A stretch of DNA of 64,000 nt from Oenanthe sinensis (taxonomy: Eukaryota > Streptophyta > Magnoliopsida > Apiales > Apiaceae). Positions within the stretch are counted from its first letter, which is position 1, and every line of letters begins with the position of its first letter. Location of the stretch: assembly GCA_028671895.1 (NCBI GenBank), contig JAPMAC010000221.1, forward strand, positions 62,001 to 126,000, written 5' to 3'. Below are positions 28,601-41,907 of the stretch, piece after piece. The notes beneath the pieces were generated by a model. The model had not been told where the DNA came from. It worked only from the letters and a program-made list of their open reading frames with translations, and ran no database searches. The position numbers and the translations under genes are program-made.

Positions 28601-31600
28601 TACAAGTCTTTAAAAGTTCTTTCCATGTACAAATGAGTCAAGAATGAAGCTAGAAGTTGTTTTCAAGTTCGAACGAGTCAAGAATGAAGCCTAAAATTGT
28701 TATGAATGGTTTTCAAGTTCAAACGAGTGAAGAATGATGATACAAGTCTTTATAAGTTGTTTCCATGTACAAATGAGTCAAGAATGAAGCTAGAAGTTGT
28801 TTTCAAGTTCGAACGAGTCAAGAATGAAGCCTAAAATTGTTTTTAATGGTTTCAAGTTCAAACGAGTGAACAATGATGATACAAGTCTTTATAAGTTGTT
28901 TCCATGTACAAATGTGTCAAGAACGATGCTAGAAATTGTTTTCAAGTTCGAACGAGTCAAGAATGAAGCCTAAAATTGTTATGAATGGTTTCAAGTTCAA
29001 ACGAGTGAACAATGATGATACAAGTTTTTATAAGTTGTTTCCAAGTACAAATGAGTCAAGAATGAAGTTAGAAGTTGTTTTCAAGTTCGAACGAGTCAAG
29101 AATGAATCCTAAAATTGTAATGAATGGTTTTCAAGTTCAAACGAGTGAAGAATGATGATATAAGTCTTTATAAGTTGTTTCAATGTACAAGTGTGTTAAG
29201 AATGAAGCTAGAAGTTGTTTTCAAGTTAGAACGAGTCAAGAATGAAGCCTAAAATTGTTATGAATGGTTTTCAAGTTCAAACGAGTGAAGAATGATGATA
29301 CAAGTCTTTATAAGTTGTTTCCATGTACAAATAGGTCAAGAATGAAGCTAGAGGTTGTTTTCAAGTTTGAACGAGTCAAGAATGAAGCCTAAAATTGTTA
29401 TGAATGGTTTTCAAGTTCAAACGAGTGAGGAATGATGATACAAGTCTTTATAAATTGTTTCCATGTACAAATGAGTCAAGAATGAAGCTAGAAGTTGTTT
29501 TCAAGTTCGAACGAGACAAGAATGAAGTCTAAAATTGTTTTTAATGGTTTCAGGTTCAAACGAGTGAACAATGATGATACAAGTCTTTAAAAGTTGTTTC
29601 CATGTACAAATGAGTCAAGAATGAAGCTAGAAGTTGTTTTCAAGTTTGAACGAGTCAAGAATGAAGCCTAAAATTGTTATGAATGGTTTTGAAGTTGAAG
29701 AAGAGTAAAAAATGATGATACAAGTGTTTATAAGTTGTTTCCATGTACCAACGAGTCAAGAATGAAGCTAGAAGTTGTTTTCAAGTTCGAACGAGTCAAG
29801 AATGAAGCCTAAAATTGTTTTTAATGGTTTCAAGTTCAAACGAGTGAACAATGATGATACAAGTCTTTATAAGTTGTTTCCATGTACAAATGAGTCAAGA
29901 ATGAAGCTAGAAGTTGTTTTCAAGTTCGAACGAGTCAAGAATGAAGCTAGAAGTTGTTATGAATGGTTTTCAAGTTCGAACGAGTGAAGAATGATGATAC
30001 AAGTCTTTAAAACTTGTTTCCATGTTCAAGTGTGTTAAGAATGAAGCTAGAAGTTGTTTTCAAGTTAGAACGAGTCAAGAATGAAGCCTAAAATTGTTGT
30101 GAATGGTTTTCAAGTTCAACCGAGGGAGGAATGATGATACAAGTCTTTATAAATTGTTTCTATGTACAAATGAGTCAAGAATGAAGCTAGAAGTTGTTTT
30201 CAAGTTCGAACGAGACAAGAATGAAGTCTATAATTGTTTTTAATGGTTTCAAGTTCAAACGAGTGAACAATGATGATACAAGTCTTTAAAAGTTATTTCT
30301 ATGTACAAATGAGTCAAGAATGAAGCTAGAAGTTGTTTTCAAGTTTGAACGAGTCAAGAATGAAGCCTAAAATTGTTATGAATGGTTTTGAAGTTGAAGA
30401 AGAGTAAAAAATGATGATACAATTGTTTATAAGTTGTTTCCATGTACAAATGAGTCAAGAATGAAGCTAGAAGTTGTTTTCAAGTTCGAACGAGTCAAGA
30501 ATGAAGCCTAAAATTGTTTTTAATGGTTTCAAGTTCAAACGAGTGAACAATGATGATACAAGTCTTTAAAAGTTGTTTCCATGTACAAATGAGTCAAGAA
30601 TGAAGCTAGAAGTTGTTTTCAAGTTCGAACGAGTCAAGAATGAAGCTAGAAGTTGTTATGAATGGTTTTCAAGTTCGAACGAGTGAAGAATGATGATACA
30701 AGTCTTTAAAACTTGTTTCCATGTACAAGTGTGTTAAGAATGAAGCTAGAAGTTGTTTTCAAGTTAGAACGAGTCAAGAATGAAGCCTAAAATTGTTATG
30801 AATGGTTTTCAAGTTCAAACGTTTGAAGAATGATGATACAAGTCTTTATAAGTAGTTTCCATGTACAAATAGGTCAAGAATTAAGATAGAAGTTGTTTTC
30901 AAGTTTGAACGAGTCAAGAATGAAACCTAAAATTGTTATGAATGGTTTTCAAGCTCAAACGAGTGAAGAATGATGATACAAGTCTTTATAAGTTGTTTCC
31001 ATGTACAAATAGGTCAAGAATGAAGCTAGAAGTTGTTTTCAAGTTTGAACGAGTCAAGAATGAAGCCTAAAATTGTTATGAATGGTTTTCAAGTTCAAAC
31101 GAGTGAGGAATGATGATACAAGTGTTTATAAGTTGTTTCCATGTACAAATGAGTCAAGAATGAAGCTAGAAGTTGTTTTCAAGTTTGAACGAGTCAAGAA
31201 TGAAGTCTAAAATTGTTTTTAATGGTTTCCAGTTCAAACGAGTGAACAATGATGATACAAGTCTTTAAAAGTTCTTTCCATGTACAAATGAGTCAAGAAT
31301 GAAGCTAGAAGTTGTTTTCAAGTTCGAACGAGTCAAGAATGAAGCCTAAAATTGTTATGAATGGTTTTCAAGTTCAAACGAGTGAAGAATGATGATACAA
31401 GTCTTTATAAGTTGTTTCCATGTACAAATGAGTCAAGAATGAAGCTTGAAGTTGTTTTTAAGTTCGAACGAGTCAAGAATGAAGCCTAAAATTGTTTTTA
31501 ATGGTTTCAAGTTTAAACGAGTGAACAATGATGATACAAGTCTTTATAAGTTGTTTCCATGTACAAATGTGTCAAGAACGAAGCTAGAAATTGTTTTCAA

Positions 31601-34600
31601 GTTCGAACGAGTCAAGAATGAAGCCTAAAATTGTTATGAATGGTTTCAAGTTCAAACGAGTGAACAATGATGATACAAGTTTTTATAAGTTGTTTCCAAG
31701 TACAAATGAGTCAAGAATGAAGTTAGAAGTTGTTTTCAAGTTCGAACGATTCAAGAATGAATCCTAAAATTGTAATGAATGGTTTTCAAGTTCAAACGAG
31801 TGAAGAATGATGATATAAGTCTTTATAAGTTGTTTCAATGTACAAGTGTGTTAAGAATGAAGCTAGAAGTTGTTTTCAAGTTAGAACGAGTCAAGAATGA
31901 AGCCTAAAATTGTTATGAATGGTTTTCAAGTTCAAACGAGTGAAGAATGATGATACAAGTCTTTATAAGTTGTTTCCATGTACAAATAGGTCAAGAATGA
32001 AGCTAGAGGTTGTTTTCAAGTTTGAACGAGTCAAGAATGAAGCCTAAAATTGTTATGAATGGTTTTCAAGTTCAAACGAGTGAGGAATGATGATACAAGT
32101 CTTTATAAATTGTTTCCATGTACAAATGAGTCAAGAATGAAGCTAGAAGTTGTTTTCAAGTTCGAACGAGACAAGAATGAAGTCTAAAATTGTTTTTAAT
32201 GGTTTCAGGTTCAAACGAGTGAACAATGACGATACAAGTCTTTAAAAGTTGTTTCCATGTACAAATGAGTCAAGAATGAAGCTAGAAGTTGTTTTCCAGT
32301 TTGAACGAGTCAAGAATGAAGCCTAAAATTGTTATGAATGGTTTTGAAGTTGAAGAAGAGTAAAAAATGATGATACAAGTGTTTATAAGTTGTTTCCATG
32401 TACCAATGAGTCAAGAATGAAGCTAGAAGTTGTTTTCAAGTTCGAACGAGTCAAGAATGAAGCCTAAAATTGTTTTTAATGGTTTCAAGTTCAAACGAGT
32501 GAACAATGATGATACAAGTCTTTATAAGTTGTTTCCATGTACAAATGAGTCAAGAATGAAGCTAGAAGTTGTTTTCAAGTTCGAACGAGTCAAGAATGAA
32601 GCTAGAAGTTGTTATGAATGGTTTTCAAGTTCGAACGAGTGAAGAATGATGATACAAGTCTTTAAAACTTGTTTCCATGTACAAGTGTGTTAAGAATGAA
32701 GCTAGAAGTTGTTTTCAAGTTAGAACGAGTCAAGAATGAAGCCTAAAATTATTGTGAATGGTTTTCAAGTTCAACCGAGGGAGGAATGATGATACAAGTC
32801 TTTATAAATTGTTTCCATGTACAAATAAGTCAAGAATGAAGCTAGAAGTTGTTTTCAAGTTCGAACGAGACAAGAATGAAGTCTATAATTGTTTTTAATG
32901 GTTTCAAGTTCAAACGAGTGAACAATGATGATACAAGTCTTTAAAAGTTGTTTCTATGTACAAATGAGTCAAGAATGAAGCTAGAAGTTGTTTTCAAGTT
33001 TGAACGAGTCAAGAATGAAGCCTAAAATTGTTATGAATAGTTTTGAAGTTGAAGAAGAGTAAAAAATGATGATACAATTGTTTATAAGTTGTTTCCATGT
33101 ACAAATGAGTCAAGAATGAAGCTAGAAGTTGTTTTCAAGTTCGAACGAGTCAAGAATGAAGCCTAAAATTGTTTTTAATGGTTTCAAGTTCAAACGAGTG
33201 AACAATGATGATACAAGTCTTTAAAAGTTGTTTCCATGTACAAATGAGTCAAGAATGAAGCTAGAAGTTGTTTTCAAGTTCGAACGAGTCAAGAATGAAG
33301 CTAGAAGTTGTTATGAATGGTTTTCAAGTTCGAACGAGTGAAGAATGATGATACAAGTCTTTAAAACTTGTTTCCATGTACAAGTGTGTTAAGAATGAAG
33401 CTAGAAGTTGTTTTCAAGTTAGAACGAGTCAAGAATGAAGCCTAAAATTGTTATGAATGGTTTTCAAGTTCAAACGTTTGAAGAATGATGATACAAGTCT
33501 TTATAAGTAGTTTCCATGTACAAATAGGTCAAGAATTATGATAGAAGTTGTTTTCAAGTTTGAACGAGTCAAGAATGAAACCTAAAATTGTTATGAATGG
33601 TTTTCAAGCTCAAACGAGTGAAGAATGATGATACAAGTCTTTATAAGTTGTTTCCATGTACAAATAGGTCAAGAATGAAGCTAGAAATTGTTTTCAAGTT
33701 TGAACGAGTCAAGAATGAAGCCTAAAATTGTTATGAATGGTTTTCAAGTTCAAACGAGTGAGGAATGATGATACAAGTGTTTATAAGTTGTTTCCATGTA
33801 CAAATGAGTCAAGAATGAAGCTAGAAGTTGTTTTCAAGTTTGAACGAGTCAAGAATGAAGTCTAAAATTGTTTTTAATGGTTTCCAGTTCAAACGAGTGA
33901 ACAATGATGATACAAGTCTTTAAAAGTTCTTTCCATGTACAAATGAGTCAAGAATGAAGCTAGAAGTTGTTTTCAAGTTCGAACGAGTCAAGAATGAAGC
34001 CTAAAATTGTTATGAATGGTTTTCAAGTTCAAACGAGTGAAGAATGATGATACAAGTCTTTATAAGTTGTTTCCATGTACAAATGAGTCAAGAATGAAGC
34101 TTGAAGTTGTTTTCAAGTTCGAACGAGTCAAGAATGAAGCCTAAAATTGTTTTTAATGGTTTCAAGTTCAAACGAGTGAACAATGATGATACAAGTCTTT
34201 ATAAGTTGTTTCCATGTACAAATGTGTCAAGAACGAAGCTAGAAATTGTTTTCAAGTTCGAACGAGTCAAGAATGAAGCCTAAAATTGTTATGAATGGTT
34301 TCAAGTTCAAACGAGTGAACAATGATGATACAAGTTTTTATAAGTTGTTTCCAAGTACAAATGAGTCAAGAATGAAGTTAGAAGTTGTTTTCAAGTTCGA
34401 ACGATTCAAGAATGAATCCTAAAATTGTAATGAATGGTTTTCAAGTTCAAACGAGTGAAGAATGATGATATAAGTCTTTATAAGTTGTTTCAATGAACAA
34501 GTGTGTTAAGAATGAAGCTAGAAGTTGTTTTCAAGTTAGAACGAGTCAAGAATGAAGCCTAAAATTGTTATGAATGGTTTTCAAGTTCAAACGAGTGAAG

Positions 34601-37600
34601 AATGATGATACAAGTCTTTATAAGTTGTTTCCATGTACAAATAGGTCAAGAATGAAGCTAGAGGTTGTTTTCAAGTTTGAACGAGTCAAGAATGAAGCCT
34701 AAAATTGTTTTGAATGGTTTTGAATTTCAAGAAGAGTAAAAAATGATGATACAAGTGTTTATAAGTTGTTTCCATGTACAAATGAGTCAAGAATGAAGCT
34801 AGAAGTTGTTTTCAAGTTCGAACGAGTCAAGAATGAAGCTAGAAGTTGTTATGAATGGTTTTCAAGTTCGAACGAGTGAAGAATGATGATACAAGTCTTT
34901 AAAACTTGTTTCCATGTACAAGTGTGTTAAGAATGAAGCTAGAAGTTGTTTTCAAGTTAGAACGAGTCAAGAATGAAGCCTAAAATTGTTGTGAATGGTT
35001 TTCAAGTTCAACCGAGGGAGGAATGATGATACAAGTCTTTATAAATTGTTTCCATGTACAAATGAGTCAAGAATGAAGCTAGAAGTTGTTTTCAAGTTCG
35101 AACGAGACAAGAATGAAGTCTATAATTGTTTTTAATGGTTTCAAGTTCAAACGAGTGAACAATGATGATACAAGTCTTTAAAAGTTGTTTCTATGTACAA
35201 ATGAGTCAAGAATGAAGCTAGAAGTTGTTTTCAAGTTTGAACGAGTCAAGAATGAAACCTAAAATTGTTATGAATGGTTTTGAAGTTGAAGAAGAGTAAA
35301 AAATGATGATACAATTGTTTATAAGTTGTTTCCATGTACAAATGAGTCAAGAATGAAGCTAGAAGTTGTTTTCAAGTTCGAACGAGTCAAGAATGAAACC
35401 TAAAATTGTTTTTAATGGTTTCAAGTTCAAACGAGTGAACAATGATGATACAAGTCTTTATAAGTTGTTTCCATGTACAAATGAGTCAAGAATGAAGCTA
35501 GAAATTGTTTTCAAGTTCGAACGAGTCAAGAATGAAGCTAGAAGTTGTTATGAATGGTTTTCAAGTTCGAACGAGTGAAGAATGATGATACAAGTCTTTA
35601 AAACTTGTTTCCATGTACAAGTGTGTTAAGAATGAAGCTAGAAGTTGTTTTCAAGTTAGAACGAGTCAAGAATGAAGCCTAAAATTGTTATGAATGGTTT
35701 TCAAGCTCAAACGTTTGAAGAATGATGATACAAGTCTTTATAAGTAGTTTCCATGTACAAATAGGTCAAGAATTAAGATAGAAGTTGTTTTCAAGTTTGA
35801 ACGAGTCAAGAATGAAACCTAAAATTGTTATGAATGGTTTTCAAGCTCAAACGAGTGAAGAATGATGATACAAGTCTTTATAAGTTGTTTCCATGTACAA
35901 ATAGGTCAAGAATGAAGCTAGAAATTGTTTTCAAGTTTGAACGAGTCAAGAATGAAGCCTAAAATTGTTATGAATGGTTTTCAAGTTCAAACGAGTGAAG
36001 AATGATGATACAGGTCTTTATAAGTTGTTTCCATGTACAAATAGGTCAAGAATGAAGCTAGAAGTTGTTTTCAAGTTTGAACGAGTCAAGAATGAAGCCT
36101 AAAATTGTTATGAATGGTTTTCAAGTTCAAACGAGTGAGGAATGATGATACAAGTGTTTATAAGTTGTTTTCATGTACAAATGAGTCAAGAATGAAGCTA
36201 GAAGTTGTTTTCAAGTTTGAACGAGTCAAGAATGAAGTCTAAAATTGTTTTTAATGGTTTCCAGTTCAAACGAGTGAACAATGATGATACAAGTCTTTAA
36301 AAGTTCTTTCCATGTACAAATGAGTCAAGAATGAAGCTAGAAGTTGTTTTCAAGTTCGAACGAGTCAAGAATGAAGCCTAAAATTGTTATGAATGGTTTT
36401 CAAGTTCAAACGAGTGAAGAATGATGATACAAGTCTTTATAAGTTGTTTCCATGTACAAATGAGTCAAGAATGAAGCTTGAAGTTGTTTTCAAGTTCGAA
36501 CGAGTCAAGAATGAAGCCTAAAATTGTTTTTAATGGTTTCAAGTTCAAACGAGTGAACAATGATGATACAAGTCTTTATAAGTTGTTTCCATGTACAAAT
36601 GTGTCAAGAACGAAGCTAGAAATTGTTTTCAAGTTCGAACGAGTCAAGAATGAAGCCTAAAATTGTTATGAATGGTTTCAAGTTCAAACGAGTGAACAAT
36701 GATGATACAAGTTTTTATAAGTTGTTTCCAAGTACAAATGAGTCAAGAATGAAGTTAGAAGTTGTTTTCAAGTTCGAACGATTCAAGAATGAATCCTAAA
36801 ATTGTAATGAATGGTTTTCAAGTTCAAACGAGTGAAGAATGATGATATAAGTCTTTATAAGTTGTTTCAATGAACAAGTGTGTTAAGAATGAAGCTAGAA
36901 GTTGTTTTCAAGTTAGAACGAGTCAAGAATGAAGCCTAAAATTGTTATGAATGGTTTTCAAGTTCAAACGAGTGAAGAATGATGATACAAGTCTTTATAA
37001 GTTGTTTCCATGTACAAATAGGTCAAGAATGAAGCTAGAGGTTGTTTTCAAGTTTGAACGAGTCAAGAATGAAGCCTAAAATTGTTATGAATGGTTTTCA
37101 AGTTCAAACGAGTGAGGAATGATGATACAAGTCTTTATAAATTGTTTCCATGTACAAATGAGTCAAGAATGAAGCTAGAAGTTGTTTTCAAGTTCGAACG
37201 AGACAAGAATGAAGTCTAAAATTGTTTTTAATGGTTTCAAGTTCAAACGAGTGAACAATGATGATACAAGTCTTTAAAAGTTGTTTCCATGTACAAATGA
37301 GTCAAGAATGAAGCTAGAAGTTGTTTTCAAGTTTGAACGAGTCAAGAATGAAGCCTAAAATTGTTATGAATGGTTTTGAAGTTGAAGAAGAGTAAAAAAT
37401 GATGATACAAGTGTTTATAAGTTGTTTCCATGTACCAATGAGTCAAGAATGAAGCTAGAAGTTGTTTTCAAGTTCGAATGAGTCAAGAATGAAGCCTAAA
37501 ATTGTTTTTAATGGTTTCAAGTTCAAACGAGTGAACAATGATGATACAAGTCTTTATAAGTTGTTTCCATGTACAAATGAGTCAAGAATGAAGCTAGAAG

Positions 37601-40600
37601 TTGTTTTCAAGTTCGAACGAGTCAAGAATGAAGCTAGAAGTTGTTATGAATGGTTTTCAAGTTCGAACGAGTGAAGAATGATGATACAAGTCTTTAAAAC
37701 TTGTTTCCATGTACAAGTGTGTTAAGAATGAAGCTAGAAGTTGTTTTCAAGTTAGAACGAGTCAAGAATGAAGCCTAAAATTGTTGTGAATGGTTTTCAA
37801 GTTCAACCGAGGGAGGAATGATGATACAAGTCTTTATAAATTGTTTCCATGTACAAATGAGTCAAGAATGAAGCTAGAAGTTGTTTTCAAGTTCGAACGA
37901 GACAAGAATGAAGTCTATAATTGTTTTTAATGGTTTCAAGTTCAAACGAGTGAACAATGATGATACAAGTCTTTAAAAGTTGTTTCTATGTACAAATGAG
38001 TCAAGAATGAAGCTAGAAGTTGTTTTCAAGTTTGAACGAGTCAAGAATGAAGCCTAAAATTGTTATGAATGGTTTTGAAGTTGAAGAAGAGTAAAAAATG
38101 ATGATACAATTGTTTATAAGTTGTTTCCATGTACAAATGAGTCAAGAATGAAGCTAGAAGTTGTTTTCAAGTTCGAACGAGTCAAGAATGAAACCTAAAA
38201 TTGTTTTTAATGGTTTCAAGTTCAAACGAGTGAACAATGATGATACAAGTCTTTATAAGTTGTTTCCATGTACAAATGAGTCAAGAATGAAGCTAGAAAT
38301 TGTTTTCAAGTTCGAACGAGTCAAGAATGAAGCTAGAAGTTGTTATGAATGGTTTTCAAGTTCGAACGAGTGAAGAATGATGATACAAGTCTTTAAAACT
38401 TGTTTCCATGTACAAGTGTGTTAAGAATGAAGCTAGAAGTTGTTTTCAAGTTAGAACGAGTCAAGAATGAAGCCTAAAATTGTTATGAATGGTTTTCAAG
38501 TTCAAACGTTTGAAGAATGATGATACAAGTCTTTATAAGTAGTTTCCATGTACAAATAGGTCAAGAATTAAGATAGAAGTTGTTTTCAAGTTTGAACGAG
38601 TCAAGAATGAAACCTAAAATTGTTATGAATGGTTTTCAAGCTCAAACGAGTGAAGAATGATGATACAAGTCTTTATAAGTTGTTTCCATGTACAAATAGG
38701 TCAAGAATGAAGCTAGAAATTGTTTTCAAGTTTGAACGAGTCAAGAATGAAGCCTAAAATTGTTATGAATGGTTTTCAAGTTCAAACGAGTGAGGAATGA
38801 TGATACAAGTGTTTATAAGTTGTTTCCATGTACAAATGAGTCAAGAATGAAGCTAGAAGTTGTTTTCAAGTTTGAACGAGTCAAGAATGAAGTCTAAAAT
38901 TGTTTTTAATGGTTTCCAGTTCAAACGAGTGAACAATGATGATACAAGTCTTTAAAAGTTCTTTCCATGTACAAATGAGTCAAGAATGAAGCTTGAAGTT
39001 GTTTTCAAGTTCGAACGAGTCAAGAATGAAGCCTAAAATTGTTTTTAATGGTTTCAAGTTCAAACGAGTGAACAATGATGATACAAGTCTTTATAAGTTG
39101 TTTCCATGTACAAATGTGTCAAGAACGAAGCTAGAAATTGTTTTCAAGTTCGAACGAGTCAAGAATGAAGCCTAAAATTGTTATGAATGGTTTCAAGTTC
39201 AAACGAGTGAACAATGATGATACAAGTTTTTATAAGTTGTTTCCAAGTACAAATGAGTCAAGAATTAAGTTAGAAGTTGTTTTCAAGTTCGAACGATTCA
39301 AGAATGAATCCTAAAATTGTAATGAATGGTTTTCAAGTTCAAACGAGTGAAGAATGATGATATAAGTCTTTATAAGTTGTTTCAATGTACAAGTGTGTTA
39401 AGAATGAAGCTAGAAGTTGTTTTCAAGTTAGAACGAGTCAAGAATGAAGCCTAAAATTGTTATGAATGGTTTTCAAGTTCAAACGAGTGAAGAATGATGA
39501 TACAAGTCTTTATAAGTTGTTTCCATGTACAAATAGGTCAAGAATGAAGCTAGAGGTTGTTTTCAAGTTTGAACGAGTCAAGAATGAAGCCTAAAATTGT
39601 TATGAATGGTTTTCAAGTTCAAACGAGTGAGGAATGATGATACAAGTCTTTATAAATTGTTTCCATGTACAAATGAGTCAAGAATGAAGCTAGAAGTTGT
39701 TTTCAAGTTCGAACGAGACAAGAATGAAGTCTAAAATTGTTTTTAATGGTTTCAAGTTCAAACGAGTGAACAATGATGATACAAGTCTTTAAAAGTTGTT
39801 TCCATGTACAAATGAGTCAAGAATGAAGCTAGAAGTTGTTTTCAAGTTTGAACGAGTCAAGAATGAAGCCTAAAATTGTTATGAATGGTTTTGAAGTTGA
39901 AGAAGAGAAAAAATTGATGATACAAGTGTTTATAAGTTGTTTCCATGTACCAATGAGTCAAGAATGAAGCTAGAAGTTGTTTTCAAGTTCGAACGAGTCA
40001 AGAATGAAGCCTAAAATTGTTTTTAATGGTTTCAAGTTCAAACGAGTGAACAATCATGATACAAGTCTTTAAAAGTTGTTTCCATGTACAAATGAGTCAA
40101 GAATGAAGCTAGAAGTTGTTTTCAAGTTCGAACGAGTCAAGAATGAAGCTAGAAGTTGTTATGAATGGTTTTCAAGTTCGAACGAGTGAAGAATGATGAT
40201 ACAAGTCTTTAAAACTTGTTTCCATGTACAAGTGTGTTAAGAATGAAGCTAGAAGTTGTTTTCAAGTTAGAACGAGTCAAGAATGAAGCCTAAAATTGTT
40301 ATGAATGGTTTTCAAGTTCAAACGTTTGAAGAATGATGATACAAGTCTTTATAAGTAGTTTCCATGTACAAATAGGTCAAGAATTAAGATAGAAGTTGTT
40401 TTCAAGTTTGAACGAGTCAAGAATGAAACCTAAAATTGTTATGAATGGTTTTCAAGTTCAAACGAGTGAAGAATGATGATACAAGTCTTTATAAGTTGTT
40501 TCCATGTACAAATAGGTCAAGAATGAAGCTAGAAATTGTTTTCAAGTTTGAACGAGTCAAGAATGAAGCCTAAAATTGTTATGAATGGTTTTCAAGTTCA

Positions 40601-40855
40601 AACGAGTGAGGAATGATGATACAAGTGTTTATAAGTTGTTTCCATGTACAAATGAGTCAAGAATGAAGCTAGAAGTTGTTTTCAAGTTTGAACGAGTCAA
40701 GAATGAAGTCTAAAATTGTTTTTAATGGTTTCCAGTTCAAACGAGTGAACAATGATGATACAAGTCTTTAAAAGTTGTTTCCATGTACAAATGAGTCAAG
40801 AATGAAGCTAGAAGTTGTTTTCAAGTTCGAACGAGTCAAGAATGAAGCCTAAAAT
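25671..40855 (+). repeat. Satellite block E: 2655-bp higher-order repeat, about six copies
   Basis: The marker GTGTCAAGAACG is at 26259, 28914, 31569, 34224, 36601 and 39116. The first three intervals are exactly 2655 bp (19 monomers). The next two are 2377 and 2515 bp, shorter by 278 and 140 bp, which matches the loss of two monomers and one monomer. The last copy is cut by the retrotransposon at 40856. The very high similarity between copies suggests recent amplification by unequal exchange. Confidence 0.85.
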
Positions 40856-41687
40856 TGTTATTGAAAGGCATATGTTTAGAAGCCTATTTGTTTAGCGAGA
40901 TGACAACTCAACTCAAACATAGATAATTTGTAAGTAAATATATTATCTGTCACAGGAATCTTCAGCAGATATTATTTGACAAGAAAAAGAAGATCAAAGT
41001 CAATCTACAGACTTGAAGCAGTACTACATTGAAAGAAGTTCAATTTAATTGATCATGCCTCAGTGGAGTATTTAAGTTTGAAGAAGCTCAAGTGTCAGAA
41101 GATTTCTATTTGTGTGACAACAAATATAGTCAAGTCAGAAGAAGCAGAAGTGAACCATTATAAAAGTCAAGTGAAGAACATTATTTGTTGTGAATCACTC
41201 GTGAACCAGACAGTACACAGAGTGTTGGCAAAATACAGAGAAGGTTCTTTATCTACAGAAGAAATGGTCAGCTACAGACATTGGTGTGAAGACAGAAGAT
41301 TTAAAATTATATCATCAACAGTCGTGGAGTCAAGACTTTAATTTAATTCTCTTTTAATTGATTAAATTATTTAGTTAATTTAATTGGTAAATTAATTCAA
41401 TCAGAATTAATTTATTCCTTAAATTAATTAAGAAATTAATTAATTTAGAATTATTTTAGAATGAAGAAGACTTTAATTTAATTCTATTATCAAAAAGATA
41501 ATTTATTATGTATCCTAATTACTTAGATTAATTCAAAAAGAATTAATTTAATGTATAAGATATATAATAAAACAAATAGAATTAAAATTAAAAAGAAACA
41601 AAACAAAACAAAAGAAGAAAAAAAGAGACAGTAGATATCAACATATACATTTGAAGTAAAACATTCAAGTCGGCAGGATTATTTCTC

Positions 41688-41888
41688 GGGAAGACTTTTG
41701 AAAAGTCTCTCCGAGAATTATTCAAAAGTCTCCCCGAATTCTTCAAAAGTCTCTCAATGAATTAAAAGTCTTCCAAGAGCAGAAAAGTCTCCCAGAGCCA
41801 GAAAGTCTCCCAAAGAGAAAGTCTTCCAGCCAAAGAAAAGTCTCCCCGAGGAGAAAAAGTCTCCCCGAGCATAAAAAGTCTCCCAAGT
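41688..41888 (+). promoter_or_regulatory. LTR enhancer-like array of GTCTCCCCGAG motifs
   Basis: Ten copies of a degenerate AAAAGTCTCCCCGAG motif have their GTCT at 41705, 41728, 41749, 41768, 41787, 41805, 41821, 41840, 41859 and 41878. Spacing is mostly 18-21 bp. The first copy is preceded by an inverted copy (CGGGAAGACTTTT), so it can form a hairpin. The array ends about 12 bp before the TATA box. A role as a binding array for a transcription factor is inferred from position and regular spacing. The same array recurs after pol. Confidence 0.6.
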
Positions 41889-41899
41889 CCAGATTTGCC

Positions 41900-41907
41900 T
41901 ATAAATA
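41900..41907 (+). promoter_or_regulatory. TATA box of the copia 5' LTR
   Basis: The sequence CCTATAAATACAAG matches the plant TATA consensus. It lies directly after the motif array and about 300 bp before the LTR end. Transcription would start about 30 bp downstream, near 41930-41940, marking the U3/R boundary. Confidence 0.65.

Larger units (their letters stand above)
1..40855 (+). repeat. Satellite array, ~140-bp monomer of three subunits (40+50+50 bp)
   Basis: This is a continuous head-to-tail tandem array. The common monomer is 140 bp, with a 139-bp form that lacks one T in GGTTTTCAAG. Each monomer contains three related subunits. The first starts GTCAAGAATGAAGCTAG (40 bp), the second GTCAAGAATGAAGCCTAAAA (50 bp) and the third GTGAAGAATGATGATACAAG (50 bp). 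The first two end in TTCAAGTTC(G/A)AACGA and the third in CATGTACAAATGA. All copies I read are in the same orientation, and no transposon interrupts the array before 40856. Base composition of a typical monomer, counted by hand, is 51 A, 43 T, 30 G and 16 C. A non-coding structural role is inferred. The monomer length is in the range typical of plant centromeric or heterochromatic satellites. The short open frames inside it are by-products of the repeat. Confidence 0.97.

Noticed and set aside
1023..39175. Many open frames of 60-95 codons in the satellite with similar proteins (MFSSSNESR.., MKPKIV..)
   Set aside because: They arise because the repeat has few stops in some frames. They shift frame with the 139/140-bp monomer length, lack start context, and recur only as part of the repeat.
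1..40855. CRISPR-like regular repeats
   Set aside because: There are no unique spacers. It is a plain tandem satellite in plant DNA.
41063..41341. 92-codon frame in the copia 5' LTR
   Set aside because: It lies wholly in U3, with no recognisable domain and no sign of coding selection.
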